Of a DNA stretch of 64,000 nt, positions 1-7,765 are shown piece after piece. The notes under the pieces are model-generated. The model made no database searches and was not told the DNA's origin. It saw nothing but the letters and a program-made list of their open reading frames with translations. A program made the position numbers and the translations under genes. This DNA is from Planctomycetota bacterium (GTDB lineage: Bacteria > Planctomycetota > Phycisphaerae > SM23-33): assembly GCA_022705325.1 (NCBI GenBank), contig JAKJER010000011.1, forward strand, positions 1 through 64,000. Reading direction: 5' to 3'. Every line of letters begins with the position of its first letter. Position 1 is the first letter of the stretch.

Positions 1-1
1 G

Positions 2-109
2 CGGATGCGACTGGACCCCATGGGCGTCCACTACGACGCCTCAGCCGTCCAACGGGCCGTCTTCGGCCAACTGGCCAGATGGCACCTTCTGGGAACTTAC
101 ACACAATAG
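2..109 (+). CDS. C-terminal end of an unidentified protein (partial)
   Basis: An open frame enters from the left edge of the window and stops at TAG 107-109, giving about 35 residues that end in LARWHLLGTYTQ. The first half uses G/C-ending codons like the neighbouring genes (CTG GAC CCC ATG GGC GTC CAC TAC), which supports coding; the last ten codons are less biased. Nothing in this stub identifies a family. A promoter for the next gene begins 28 bp after the stop, so this is probably the end of a separate transcription unit. It could also be chance, because only 36 codons are visible. Confidence 0.4.
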   Translation, partial: RMRLDPMGVHYDASAVQRAVFGQLARWHLLGTYTQ

Positions 110-136
110 TTGACAGCACCCGTCGCGTGGGCGGGG

Positions 137-166
137 TTGACGCATTGGCGTCGGTGCGGCTAAGAT
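137..166 (+). promoter_or_regulatory. Sigma-70-type promoter of the sugar isomerase-like gene
   Basis: TTGACG at 137-142 and TAAGAT at 161-166 are separated by 18 bp. The predicted start of transcription is near 173, about 40 bases before the ATG at 215. Both boxes match the housekeeping consensus at four or five of six positions. Seen by eye; not tested. Confidence 0.5.
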
Positions 167-214
167 AGGCAACGACGTGAAATGATCGAACCCCTTAGCA
201 ATCGAGGTGCCCCG

Positions 215-1099
215 ATGCCCGCTCACAACGTCACAGTCGTTACCCGTCGTGGATTCCTGACCCGCAGCGTTTCGGCGGCGGCGTTTGCCGCGGGCCTGCC
301 GGCGGCCCTTCGAGCGGCCGACGCGCCCGCCAAGAAGCTCAAGGGCAACATCAGGCAGGGCGTGAGCCTGTGGTCCTGCAAGCTGGGCAAGCTGGACAAG
401 GCCTGCGAGGTGGTGGCCTCCCTGGGCATGGCCGGCATCGACCTGATCCATCCGGACGCCGCGGAGACCCTCAAGAAGTACAACTTGACCTGCACCATGA
501 TGTCCACCAAGGGCCACGGCATCCCGGTGGGCTTCAACCGCAAGGAGAACCACGACAAGTGCGTGGAGGCGGTGAGCAAGGCCATCGAGGCGGCCGCCGA
601 GTTGGGCTGGCGCAACGTGATTTGCTTCAGCGGCAACCGCAAGGGCCTGCCGGACGACGAGGGGCTGGCCAACTGCGTCGTCGGGCTCAAGCGGGTGGCG
701 CCCCTGGCGGAGAAGAAGAAGGTCTACGTGTGCATGGAGCTGCTGAACTCCAAGCAGCACAAGGACTACATGGCCGACAGCAGCGACTGGGGCGCCAAGA
801 TGTGCGAGGGCGTGGGCAGCGACCGCATCAAGCTTCTGTTCGACATCTACCACATGGCCATGATGGAAGAGGACGTCATCGCCCAGATCCGCAAGCACCA
901 CAAGTACATCGGCCACTACCACACGGGCGGCTACCCCGGGCGGGCCGAGATCGACCTCAAGAGCCAGAAGACCGACTATGCCGCCGTCATGAAGGTCATC
1001 CTGGAGACCAAGTTCGACGGGTACGTGGCCCACGAGTTCGTCCCCAAGCGCGATCCGGTCAAGTCGTTGACTGAAGCGGTGGAGATCTGCGACGTATAA
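215..1099 (+). CDS. Tat-exported sugar phosphate isomerase/epimerase-like TIM barrel protein
   Basis: This 294-residue protein belongs to the xylose-isomerase-like TIM barrel superfamily (AP endonuclease 2 type), whose members isomerise or epimerise sugars with a divalent metal. The N-terminus has a twin-arginine motif (TRRGFLTRS, arginines 11-12) followed by an Ala-rich hydrophobic stretch, so it is probably exported folded. Candidate metal ligands lie in CMELLN, FDIYHMAMMEED, GHYHTGG and AHEFVPK, in the order seen in hydroxypyruvate isomerase-like proteins. I chose ATG 215 rather than the in-frame ATG 182 because GAGG lies 8 bases upstream and the Tat motif then sits at the usual distance from the start. 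The substrate cannot be told from sequence. Confidence 0.85.
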   Translation: MPAHNVTVVTRRGFLTRSVSAAAFAAGLPAALRAADAPAKKLKGNIRQGVSLWSCKLGKLDKACEVVASLGMAGIDLIHPDAAETLKKYNLTCTMMSTKGHGIPVGFNRKENHDKCVEAVSKAIEAAAELGWRNVICFSGNRKGLPDDEGLANCVVGLKRVAPLAEKKKVYVCMELLNSKQHKDYMADSSDWGAKMCEGVGSDRIKLLFDIYHMAMMEEDVIAQIRKHHKYIGHYHTGGYPGRAEIDLKSQKTDYAAVMKVILETKFDGYVAHEFVPKRDPVKSLTEAVEICDV

Positions 1100-1177
1100 C
1101 AGGCAGGCTTCTGCCGGGCTCAGTACGTTGACGGCCGGCCTGGCGGCTTCAGTGACCCAGGCGAGACGGGGTGACTA

Positions 1178-3019
1178 TTGACCGAGGGCACGGAAGAGAT
1201 CGGCGAGCGCATCAACTACATCGATTGTCCGTCCTGCGGGCGGAAGATCGACTTGTCGGCTGCGCCCGCGCTGACGTCGGTGGGCTGTCCGGCCTGTGGG
1301 GGGCGGATGTTCGTCCCGGTGGACCTGGGGCAGTACCGCCTGGTGGCTTTGCTGGGCAAAGGCACCACGGCGGCGGCCTATCGCGGCATCGACCGCGAGT
1401 TGGACCGCCAGGTGGCCGTCAAGGTCATGCACCTGGAGTCCAAGGGAGACGACGACGCGGTGAACCGCTTTCTCGCCGAGGCCCGCGCCCTGGCCGCCTT
1501 GCGCCACCGCAACGTAGTGCGGATCTTCACCATGGGCATGGACCACCACGTGCCCTACCTGGTGATGGAACTGATCGGCGGGGGGAGCGTTCGCAAGCTG
1601 ATCGACAAGGACAAGCCGATCAGCGAGGCCCGCGGCCTGGAAATCGCCATTGCCGTGGCCGAGGGGCTCCAGGCGGCCCACGGAATCGGTCTGATCCACG
1701 GCGACGTCAAGCCGGGCAACGTGCTGCTGGACGAGCAGGGGGTGCCCAAACTGGTGGACTTCGGGCTGGCGCGGTTCGGCGGGGTGAAGATGGGCAGCGA
1801 GGGCATGGGCACGCCCTTCTACGTCGCCCCCGAGCGGATCCGCCAGAGGGACACCGACCACCGCAGCGACATCTACAGCCTGGGCTGCTCGCTGTACCAT
1901 CTGCTGACCGGCGTGCCGGTCTTTGACGGCAAGACGGTCAAGGACGTGCTGCTGGGGCACGTCAAGCGCACGGTGGTCGATCCGCGTCACCATCGTCCGT
2001 TCCTGGGGGCCAAGACGGCGGCCCTGTTGATGCGGACGCTGGAGAAGGACCCAGCCAAGCGCCAGGCGACCTACGACGAATTGCTGGCGGACCTGCGCGA
2101 TGCGCTGCAATGTGCGGCCCCGGTGGGCGAGGCGGCGGCCCCGCCCGCCAACGGGGGCAAGGCGGAGTTGGCAGCCGCCGCGGCGGCCCTGGCCAGCGCG
2201 GGGCAGACAGCCTCGCCGAGACCCTCGACGCCTTCTCGGGCGGCTCCGCAGGCGCCGGCGTCCGGCAACGGTTCGGGCCGACCGACCGCCCCGACGGCGC
2301 CCGAGCGGCGTGGGCCGACGGCTCGCCCCGCCGCCGCCCGGAAAGACCTCTACAAGATGCTGCTGGTCGGCGGGGCGGTGCTGGCCGCGGCGGCCGTCGT
2401 GGGCCTCGTGCTTATGGTGGTGATCCGCGCCCAGAAGCCGCCTTCGGGGTTCAACATGTACCCCACCACGAGCGAACCCGCCCTGCCCGCGCCGGCCTAC
2501 GTGGAGCCCCCGCCCGTGGACCCGCCTCCCCCGGACCCGATCTCCGAGAACCCGGGCGGACTGGACCCCTTCAGCGGGCTGATTACCCAGGCCCGCGACG
2601 GGTCGTTCGAACTCCGGGCCGCGGTGGCCAAGATCGCGGGCAAGGATCAGAACACCGCCAATCCGTTCCCGCGGTACGAACTAGCCAAGGACTGCGTGGG
2701 CTTCTGGATGGTGCCGGAGGGCCGGGTCTCGTGGGACATCGAAGTCCTCAAGGGCGGAAACTACGAGGTCATCGTCGAGCACGCCTGCGACAAGAACTGC
2801 GCTGGGGGCGAGTACGTGCTGACCGTGGGCGGTCAGACGCTGTCGCTGAAGGTCCCCGCCACGGGCGGCTGGGAGGACTTCCGACCGAGCAAACCGGGCC
2901 GGGTTACCCTGGCGACCGGCAAGCAGACGGTCAGCGTCTCCGGCAAGCTCCGGCGCAACGGGAACAAGTGGGTCCCTCTGATGAACATCCGCAGCGTCCG
3001 GCTGGATCCGGCCAACTGA
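1178..3019 (+). CDS. Zinc-ribbon, membrane-anchored Ser/Thr protein kinase with C-terminal carbohydrate-binding-like domain
   Basis: Residues 1-45 form a zinc ribbon (Cys 17, 20, 37, 40). A Hanks-type kinase domain spans about 52-320: glycine loop GKGTTAAAY at 60-68, Lys82 in AVKVM, catalytic loop HGDVKPGN with Asp176, DFG Asp194, and an APE motif. The HRD arginine is glycine, so this is a non-RD kinase, unlikely to depend on activation-loop phosphorylation. A Pro/Ala-rich linker leads to one membrane helix at about 394-416. The outer ~170 residues look like a beta-sandwich of the CBM6/DUF5077 kind, suggesting a receptor that senses an extracellular glycan. The start is TTG with GGGGTG about 8 bases upstream. 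The kinase call is firm; the sensor role is inferred. Confidence 0.9.
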   Translation: MTEGTEEIGERINYIDCPSCGRKIDLSAAPALTSVGCPACGGRMFVPVDLGQYRLVALLGKGTTAAAYRGIDRELDRQVAVKVMHLESKGDDDAVNRFLAEARALAALRHRNVVRIFTMGMDHHVPYLVMELIGGGSVRKLIDKDKPISEARGLEIAIAVAEGLQAAHGIGLIHGDVKPGNVLLDEQGVPKLVDFGLARFGGVKMGSEGMGTPFYVAPERIRQRDTDHRSDIYSLGCSLYHLLTGVPVFDGKTVKDVLLGHVKRTVVDPRHHRPFLGAKTAALLMRTLEKDPAKRQATYDELLADLRDALQCAAPVGEAAAPPANGGKAELAAAAAALASAGQTASPRPSTPSRAAPQAPASGNGSGRPTAPTAPERRGPTARPAAARKDLYKMLLVGGAVLAAAAVVGLVLMVVIRAQKPPSGFNMYPTTSEPALPAPAYVEPPPVDPPPPDPISENPGGLDPFSGLITQARDGSFELRAAVAKIAGKDQNTANPFPRYELAKDCVGFWMVPEGRVSWDIEVLKGGNYEVIVEHACDKNCAGGEYVLTVGGQTLSLKVPATGGWEDFRPSKPGRVTLATGKQTVSVSGKLRRNGNKWVPLMNIRSVRLDPAN

Positions 3020-3227
3020 CGGAGCACGCTCGGTTGCCCCCCTGAAGCAGGAAGCCGTCTGCCCGTTCCCTGTCTTCCGGATGGTGTCTCATCGCCGCCT
3101 CAACGCGGTCGCGAGGCGGCCCCCCGGAAGAACGCGATGCGAGCTGCGGCCCGTTCGAGCCCGGGTTCCGGTGATTCCGGCGTGGCGGGCGCCGCGCGCA
3201 TCCGATATACTCCGTCCCGGTGACGCC

Positions 3228-4367
3228 ATGCTCCGTTGCCCACAATGCAAATCGTCGCTGGAAACCGTATCCACGCCGCACGGGCGGCGCTACGATTGCC
3301 GCGCCTGCGGGGGCAAGTCGGTCGGGCTGGCCGTGCTGCGGAACCAGTACAGGAAAGATCCCTTCCTGGGGCGTCTGTACCAGGCTGCCCGCCAGGGCGG
3401 GCGCGGCGCCGGGCGAACCTGTCCGCACTGCGGCTCGCGGATGCGGCTGGTCGGTTTTGCCAGACCCGGCCAGGACGACCCGGTCGTGCTGGACATCTGC
3501 GTGGGCTGTCAGTTCCTGTGGTTCGACGCACAGGAGCTTGACCAGCTCCGCCAGGCCCTGCCTCCGCCGGCTGTCGAGAAGCATGCCGAGTTGAGCCCGC
3601 GGGCCCGCGAGGCGGTTGCGCGGATGGCGCTCTCGCGGGAGCCGGTGGCGGTCGGCGAGGGCCACTTCGCCGGGCCCGAGCAGTTCTGGCAGTGGCTGCC
3701 GGGCCTGCTGGGCATGCCGGTGGAGGTCGACGCCCCGCCGGTCACCCGCAAGCCCGTGCTGACCTGGGGACTGTCGCTGGTCATGGCGGTGCTGTACGTG
3801 CTTCTGATGGCGATGGGGCAGTTGGAGGGAGCGATTGACCGGTGGGGCTTCCTGCCGGCACACTGGTCGCGGGAGGGCGGGCTGACGCTGCTGAGCAGCT
3901 TCTTCCTGCACGCCGGGCTGCTGCACCTGGTGGGCAACCTGTACTTCTTTGTGATCTTCGGCGACAACGTCGAGGAGAGCCTGGGCACGAGGGGGTTCCT
4001 CTCGCTGCTGCTCTCGGCGCACCTGGCGGGGATGCTGGCGCACGCGGCGTTCGACCCGCGGGGAAACATCCCATGCGTGGGGGCCAGCGCGGGCATCTCC
4101 GGCGTGATCGCCTATTACTCGCTTCTCTTCCCGCGGGCCCGGCTGGCCTTCCTGCTGCGCCGCTGGTTCTTCGTGCTGGGGTGGTTTCGCATTCGGGCCG
4201 TCTGGGCGCTGGTCCTGTTCGTGCTGCTCCAATTGCTGGGGGCCTGGCAGCAGATCGGCGGGTTCAGCCACGTTTCGGCCCTGGCCCACCTGGGCGGGCT
4301 GATCGTGGGCGTCGTAGTGGGCGTGGTTGCCCGTTCTGTCCAGCGGCAAGACAGTCCCATCGCGTGA
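3228..4367 (+). CDS. Rhomboid-family intramembrane serine protease with N-terminal zinc ribbons
   Basis: The 379-residue protein opens with a zinc ribbon (Cys 4, 7, 24, 27) and a second CPHCG...CVGC ribbon. A rhomboid domain of six or more membrane helices follows (about 165-379). The catalytic serine is Ser287 in VGASAGISG, and the paired histidine is His354 in LAHLGGLIVG. An HLVGNLYF segment matches the rhomboid HxxxN loop. It probably cleaves membrane proteins within the bilayer. ATG 3228 is preferred over an in-frame ATG at 3081 because the first cysteine pair follows immediately and the extra 49 residues are Arg/Pro-rich with no domain. A TATACT box at 3206-3211 sits just upstream without a clear -35 element. 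Confidence 0.88.
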   Translation: MLRCPQCKSSLETVSTPHGRRYDCRACGGKSVGLAVLRNQYRKDPFLGRLYQAARQGGRGAGRTCPHCGSRMRLVGFARPGQDDPVVLDICVGCQFLWFDAQELDQLRQALPPPAVEKHAELSPRAREAVARMALSREPVAVGEGHFAGPEQFWQWLPGLLGMPVEVDAPPVTRKPVLTWGLSLVMAVLYVLLMAMGQLEGAIDRWGFLPAHWSREGGLTLLSSFFLHAGLLHLVGNLYFFVIFGDNVEESLGTRGFLSLLLSAHLAGMLAHAAFDPRGNIPCVGASAGISGVIAYYSLLFPRARLAFLLRRWFFVLGWFRIRAVWALVLFVLLQLLGAWQQIGGFSHVSALAHLGGLIVGVVVGVVARSVQRQDSPIA

Positions 4368-4430
4368 GGGTTCCGAGGTTCCGTCGGATGCAGGGGGGCG
4401 AGTGGTTCGCGCCCCGGTCCCCCAAAACAG

Positions 4431-4456
4431 CGGCGGCAGCCGCAGGGCTGCCGCCG
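4431..4456 (-). terminator. Intrinsic terminator for csrA
   Basis: A perfect 11-bp inverted repeat (CGGCGGCAGCC / GGCTGCCGCCG) with a 4-base loop lies between the convergent rhomboid and csrA genes. Read on the minus strand the hairpin is followed by CTGTTTTGG, a short T run, so it fits termination of csrA. On the plus strand no T run follows, though the hairpin may also slow rhomboid transcripts. Confidence 0.7.
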
Positions 4457-4485
4457 ACGATTCTTCTGCGTCGCTTGGGCCTTTG

Positions 4486-4761
4486 TTACGTGGTCCCCGC
4501 GTGCGGGGGGGGCTGAGGCGGCAGGGGGGATTGGTTCTTCTTGCGGTTGGCCAGCGATTCCACGTGCACACTGGCGCCGTCGCCCCCGTTGCCCTGCTTC
4601 TCGCGGCGGATGGCGTCGTACACTTCCTTGCGGTGAACGGCCACGTCGGGGGGGGCGTTGATCCCCAGCCGAACCTTCTCCCCACGAATATCGACGACGG
4701 TGATCTCGATGTTGTCGCCGATCATGATCGATTCGTCGCGCTGTCTGGACAGCACCAGCAT
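4486..4761 (-). CDS. csrA: Carbon storage regulator CsrA
   Basis: The protein has 91 residues and begins [17 protein letters not shown], the CsrA/RsmA signature, followed by the conserved core through VRLGINAP and HRKEVYDAI. CsrA dimers bind GGA motifs near ribosome-binding sites and control translation or stability of many mRNAs. The last ~30 residues, rich in Asn, Gln and Pro, extend beyond the usual 61-75 residue family length and resemble nothing I know. A strong GGAAGGAG ribosome-binding site lies just before the ATG. The gene is monocistronic by its context: convergent with the rhomboid gene and ending at an intrinsic terminator. In planctomycetes csrA often neighbours flagellar genes, but none is here. 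Confidence 0.95.
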   Translation of the reverse strand: MLVLSRQRDESIMIGDNIEITVVDIRGEKVRLGINAPPDVAVHRKEVYDAIRREKQGNGGDGASVHVESLANRKKNQSPLPPQPPPHAGTT

Positions 4762-5083
4762 TCTCGGCTCCTTCCCTGGAGACTAGCCGGCTACGTAGCC
4801 GGGCCTTCATCCGTATCCCTGGGGCGACCTGCCGCCCGTGGGGGCCCAAGCACAGCTATTATCGGCTAAACCCCCCGGCCGACATAAAAGCATTGCAGGC
4901 CAGGGGAACCCAAACTCGCCACACAAGCTCCACCCACCCGTGCCCCAGGCGGGCAGTGGAGGCTTGTCCCTATGGATATTCTAGGCCCCCTTGCAGCCCG
5001 GGACCGGATTGACGCTCGATATCCTGCCTGCCGAATTCCCACTTTCCGATTGTCAAATCCCGATCCGCGGCTACTCTTATGCC
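4762..5083. other. Divergent intergenic region between csrA and mtnA
   Basis: About 320 bp without a gene. The minus strand carries the csrA leader and ribosome-binding site; a weak -10-like GATAAT occurs near 4860 with no convincing -35 partner. The plus strand carries the mtnA promoter at its right end. I see no riboswitch-like structure or tRNA in the rest. Confidence 0.6.
5050..5077 (+). promoter_or_regulatory. Promoter of mtnA, possibly giving a leaderless mRNA
   Basis: TTGTCA at 5050-5055 and TACTCT at 5072-5077 are 16 bp apart. Counting seven bases beyond the -10 box places the transcription start at or next to the ATG at 5084, and no ribosome-binding site is visible. A leaderless message is inferred. 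Confidence 0.4.
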
Positions 5084-6160
5084 ATGGATACTGCCCACGA
5101 AGTCAAGGCCCCCGTGACGGTGCTGGAGTGGGTCGGCGGGTCGGCCGACGGGACTCTCCGACTGCTCGACCAGACTCTCCTGCCCGAGCGGACGCAGTAC
5201 GTCGACTGCCGCAATGTCGAGACCCTCTGGGACGCGATCCGCCGCCTGGTGGTCCGCGGGGCGCCGGCCATCGGCGTGGCCGCCGGATACGGCATGGTGC
5301 TGGCCGGCCAACAAGCCGCCGACCTGCCCGCCCTGATGGCCGACCTCGACCGGGCTGCGTCCTATCTCGAAAGCTCCCGCCCGACGGCGGTCAACCTCTC
5401 CTGGGCCGTCCGGCGCGTCCTGGATAAGGCCCGCGCCGCCGCCGCCGGGCCCACACAGGGGGTCGACGGCCTCCGCCGCCTTCTGCTGGACGAGGCCCAC
5501 GCCATCCACGCCGAGGACCAGGCCCTTTGCCTGGCCATCGGGCGATACGCCGAACCCCTCGTCCGCCGCTGCGCCGGCGTGCTCACCCACTGCAACGCCG
5601 GCGCCCTGGCCACCGCGGGCATCGGCACGGCCACCGCCGGGCTCTACCTCGCCCACGCCGCCGGACACCGCTTCTGCGTCTACTGCGACGAGACGCGACC
5701 CCTGCTCCAGGGCAGCCGCCTGACCGCCTGGGAACTCATGCAGGCGGGCATCGACGCCGTCGTCATCACCGACTCGATGGCCGCCCACGTCCTACGCCAG
5801 GGCCGGGTCCAGATGGTCATCACCGGCGCCGACCGCATCGCAGCCAACGGCGACGCCGCCAACAAGATCGGCACCTACTCGCTCGCGCTGGCCGCCCGCG
5901 CCCACAACGTGCCCTTCTACGTCGCCGCTCCCTACAGCACCTTCGACCTGTCCATCGCAGACGGCAGCGAGATCCCCATCGAGGAGCGCGGCGGCGAGGA
6001 GATCACCCACGGTTTCGGGCGGGCGACGGCCCCGGCCGGGGTGAAGACCTACTGCCCGGCCTTCGACGTCACGCCCGCCAACCTCATTACCGCCATCATC
6101 ACCGACCGCGGCGTCATCCAGCCCGTCGGCGAACGCGAGGTCCGCGGGGTGATCGGATAG
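5084..6160 (+). CDS. mtnA: S-methyl-5-thioribose-1-phosphate isomerase
   Basis: The 358-residue protein isomerises methylthioribose-1-phosphate to methylthioribulose-1-phosphate in the methionine salvage pathway. Family motifs are clear: RGAPAIGVAAGYG near the N-terminus, THCNAGALAT with catalytic Cys170, and TGADRIAANGD with Asp250; the Cys-Asp spacing of 80 residues equals that of the characterised Bacillus enzyme. The length is normal for MtnA. The start MDTAHEV at 5084 is chosen over an in-frame ATG at 4991 because the upstream residues match nothing and lie before the predicted promoter. No other salvage gene is adjacent. The gene could act on related sugar phosphates, as some archaeal homologues do, but the match is to the bacterial MtnA type. 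Confidence 0.93.
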   Translation: MDTAHEVKAPVTVLEWVGGSADGTLRLLDQTLLPERTQYVDCRNVETLWDAIRRLVVRGAPAIGVAAGYGMVLAGQQAADLPALMADLDRAASYLESSRPTAVNLSWAVRRVLDKARAAAAGPTQGVDGLRRLLLDEAHAIHAEDQALCLAIGRYAEPLVRRCAGVLTHCNAGALATAGIGTATAGLYLAHAAGHRFCVYCDETRPLLQGSRLTAWELMQAGIDAVVITDSMAAHVLRQGRVQMVITGADRIAANGDAANKIGTYSLALAARAHNVPFYVAAPYSTFDLSIADGSEIPIEERGGEEITHGFGRATAPAGVKTYCPAFDVTPANLITAIITDRGVIQPVGEREVRGVIG

Positions 6161-6191
6161 CCGTCGCGTCCGGATCGCCCAGACAATCCTC

Positions 6192-6219
6192 TGGACAAAT
6201 TCGCGATTCCGGATATGCT
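6192..6219 (+). promoter_or_regulatory. Promoter of the PEP-CTERM gene
   Basis: TGGACA at 6192-6197 and TATGCT at 6214-6219 are separated by 16 bp. The predicted start near 6227 leaves a leader of about 100 bases before the ATG at 6328. Each box differs from consensus at one position. Confidence 0.55.
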
Positions 6220-6327
6220 AGGGATATCACAAGTCGCATTGAACGGAGCAGTTGGACAAGCAGTCACCCGTCCTGAGCGGAGCGGCAGTCGCCCAGGGCG
6301 GGCTGTACACGACAGAGAGGAGTCGTC

Positions 6328-7752
6328 ATGTTCCACCTGAACGCGCGCGTTCGCAGCGTGGGAGTGTGCCTGATTCTCCTGGCGGCCGCCGGCCTGGCCA
6401 GCGCCGACATCGTTCGCGTCGGTTACGACGCCCGGTTCGTCAAGGTGAGCAACAACGGGACCGCGTACCGCGAATTCCACCTGGGCGAGTTGGAAGTGTT
6501 CAGTTCCTCGGCCAGTCCCAATCAGGCACTCTCGGGCGGGGGCGGGCTCAGCACCAATGACCTCACCGCCACCTTCAAGGCCGAAGGGGCCGACAGCAGC
6601 TTCGGCGGGGGGCACGGCAGCAATCTCGCCCCGCTGAACAATGTGCGCGACACCGGGGGGAATACCTACGATCGCATGGGCGTGGGCACGTTCTATACCG
6701 TCGATCTGGGTTCCACGCTCAACGTTGCCACCGTGCGGACCTGGCAGCGGGCGGACGGGTGCTGCCAGGACCGGCTGAGCAACTTCACCGTTTCGCTGCT
6801 GGCCGACAACGGGGGCAATCCCGGTGCGGTGGTGGCCAGCAAGTCGTTTGACGGGACGGCGCCGACCAATTCCTTTGCGAACATCAACTTCGGCCCGCGG
6901 ATCATCCGGCCCGGCGGAAGCGGCGCGGTTGGCGTGGAGACGATCCAGGGCGTCGAGGCCCACTCGATCCAGGTGACCACGACCGGCACGGGCTCGAACC
7001 CTGACAACGTGTTCCACATCGGCGAGATCGTCGCCATGGACGTCGACGGCAACAACGTGGCGCTCGCCTCGGCCGGGGGCGCCGCCAGCGCCATTGCCGG
7101 CGCGTTCTTCCATGGCGCCGACGCCAACCTGATCAACGGCGTCCTCGACACCGGCGCCAACGCCTGGACTCGCGGGCCGGGCGCCGCCGGCGCGTTGGTC
7201 AACTTTGGCCTGCCCCGTTACATCACCCAGGTTCAGATCGGCCAGCGGGCCGACGGATGCTGCCAGGACCGCCTGCGGAACTTCAGCGTCCAACTCAACG
7301 GCTCGGACGGCACGGCCCGGGCCATCGCTTACTACCCCGGCCAGGCCCCCACGAACTCCTACGCCGTCATCGACTTCGGCGACTCGTTCACCATCGAGTC
7401 CAGCGATATTCTGGCCATCGAGATCGACCCCGCCGCCTACGCCGCCGACCGCCTCCAGATCGGGCTGGACGGGCTGGGCAGCCTGGTCATCCTGCCGGGC
7501 GCCACCCTCGACGTGACCGCGCTGAACCCGGCGACCGGCTTTGAGGGCGTCCTGGACATCCTGGACTTCGGCTCGATCGAGGGCACGTTCGGCACGATCA
7601 ATCTGCCCTCGCTGGCCCACACCCAGTGGGACCTGAGCCGGCTGTACGAGACCGGTGAGATTTCCTCTGTCCCCGAGCCGGCCAGCCTGGGCCTGCTGAG
7701 TCTGGCGGGCGCCGCCCTGGGCGGCTATCTCCGCCGCCGGCGCGGCCGCTGA
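6328..7752 (+). CDS. PEP-CTERM sorted secreted protein with two discoidin-like domains
   Basis: The 474-residue protein has an N-terminal signal peptide (cleavage probably after GLASA) and ends in the sorting signal VPEPASLGLLSLAGAALGG followed by RRRRGR, the PEP motif/hydrophobic helix/basic tail recognised by exosortase. Two homologous halves each contain QRADGCCQDRL, the phrase APTNS and NFG, resembling F5/8 type C (discoidin) sugar-binding domains that anchor proteins to polysaccharide. GAGGAG lies 6 bases before the ATG. No exosortase or EPS gene is in this window. A role at the cell surface or in an extracellular matrix is inferred from the sorting signal. Confidence 0.9.
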   Translation: MFHLNARVRSVGVCLILLAAAGLASADIVRVGYDARFVKVSNNGTAYREFHLGELEVFSSSASPNQALSGGGGLSTNDLTATFKAEGADSSFGGGHGSNLAPLNNVRDTGGNTYDRMGVGTFYTVDLGSTLNVATVRTWQRADGCCQDRLSNFTVSLLADNGGNPGAVVASKSFDGTAPTNSFANINFGPRIIRPGGSGAVGVETIQGVEAHSIQVTTTGTGSNPDNVFHIGEIVAMDVDGNNVALASAGGAASAIAGAFFHGADANLINGVLDTGANAWTRGPGAAGALVNFGLPRYITQVQIGQRADGCCQDRLRNFSVQLNGSDGTARAIAYYPGQAPTNSYAVIDFGDSFTIESSDILAIEIDPAAYAADRLQIGLDGLGSLVILPGATLDVTALNPATGFEGVLDILDFGSIEGTFGTINLPSLAHTQWDLSRLYETGEISSVPEPASLGLLSLAGAALGGYLRRRRGR

Positions 7753-7765
7753 CGGCGTTCGGCAG

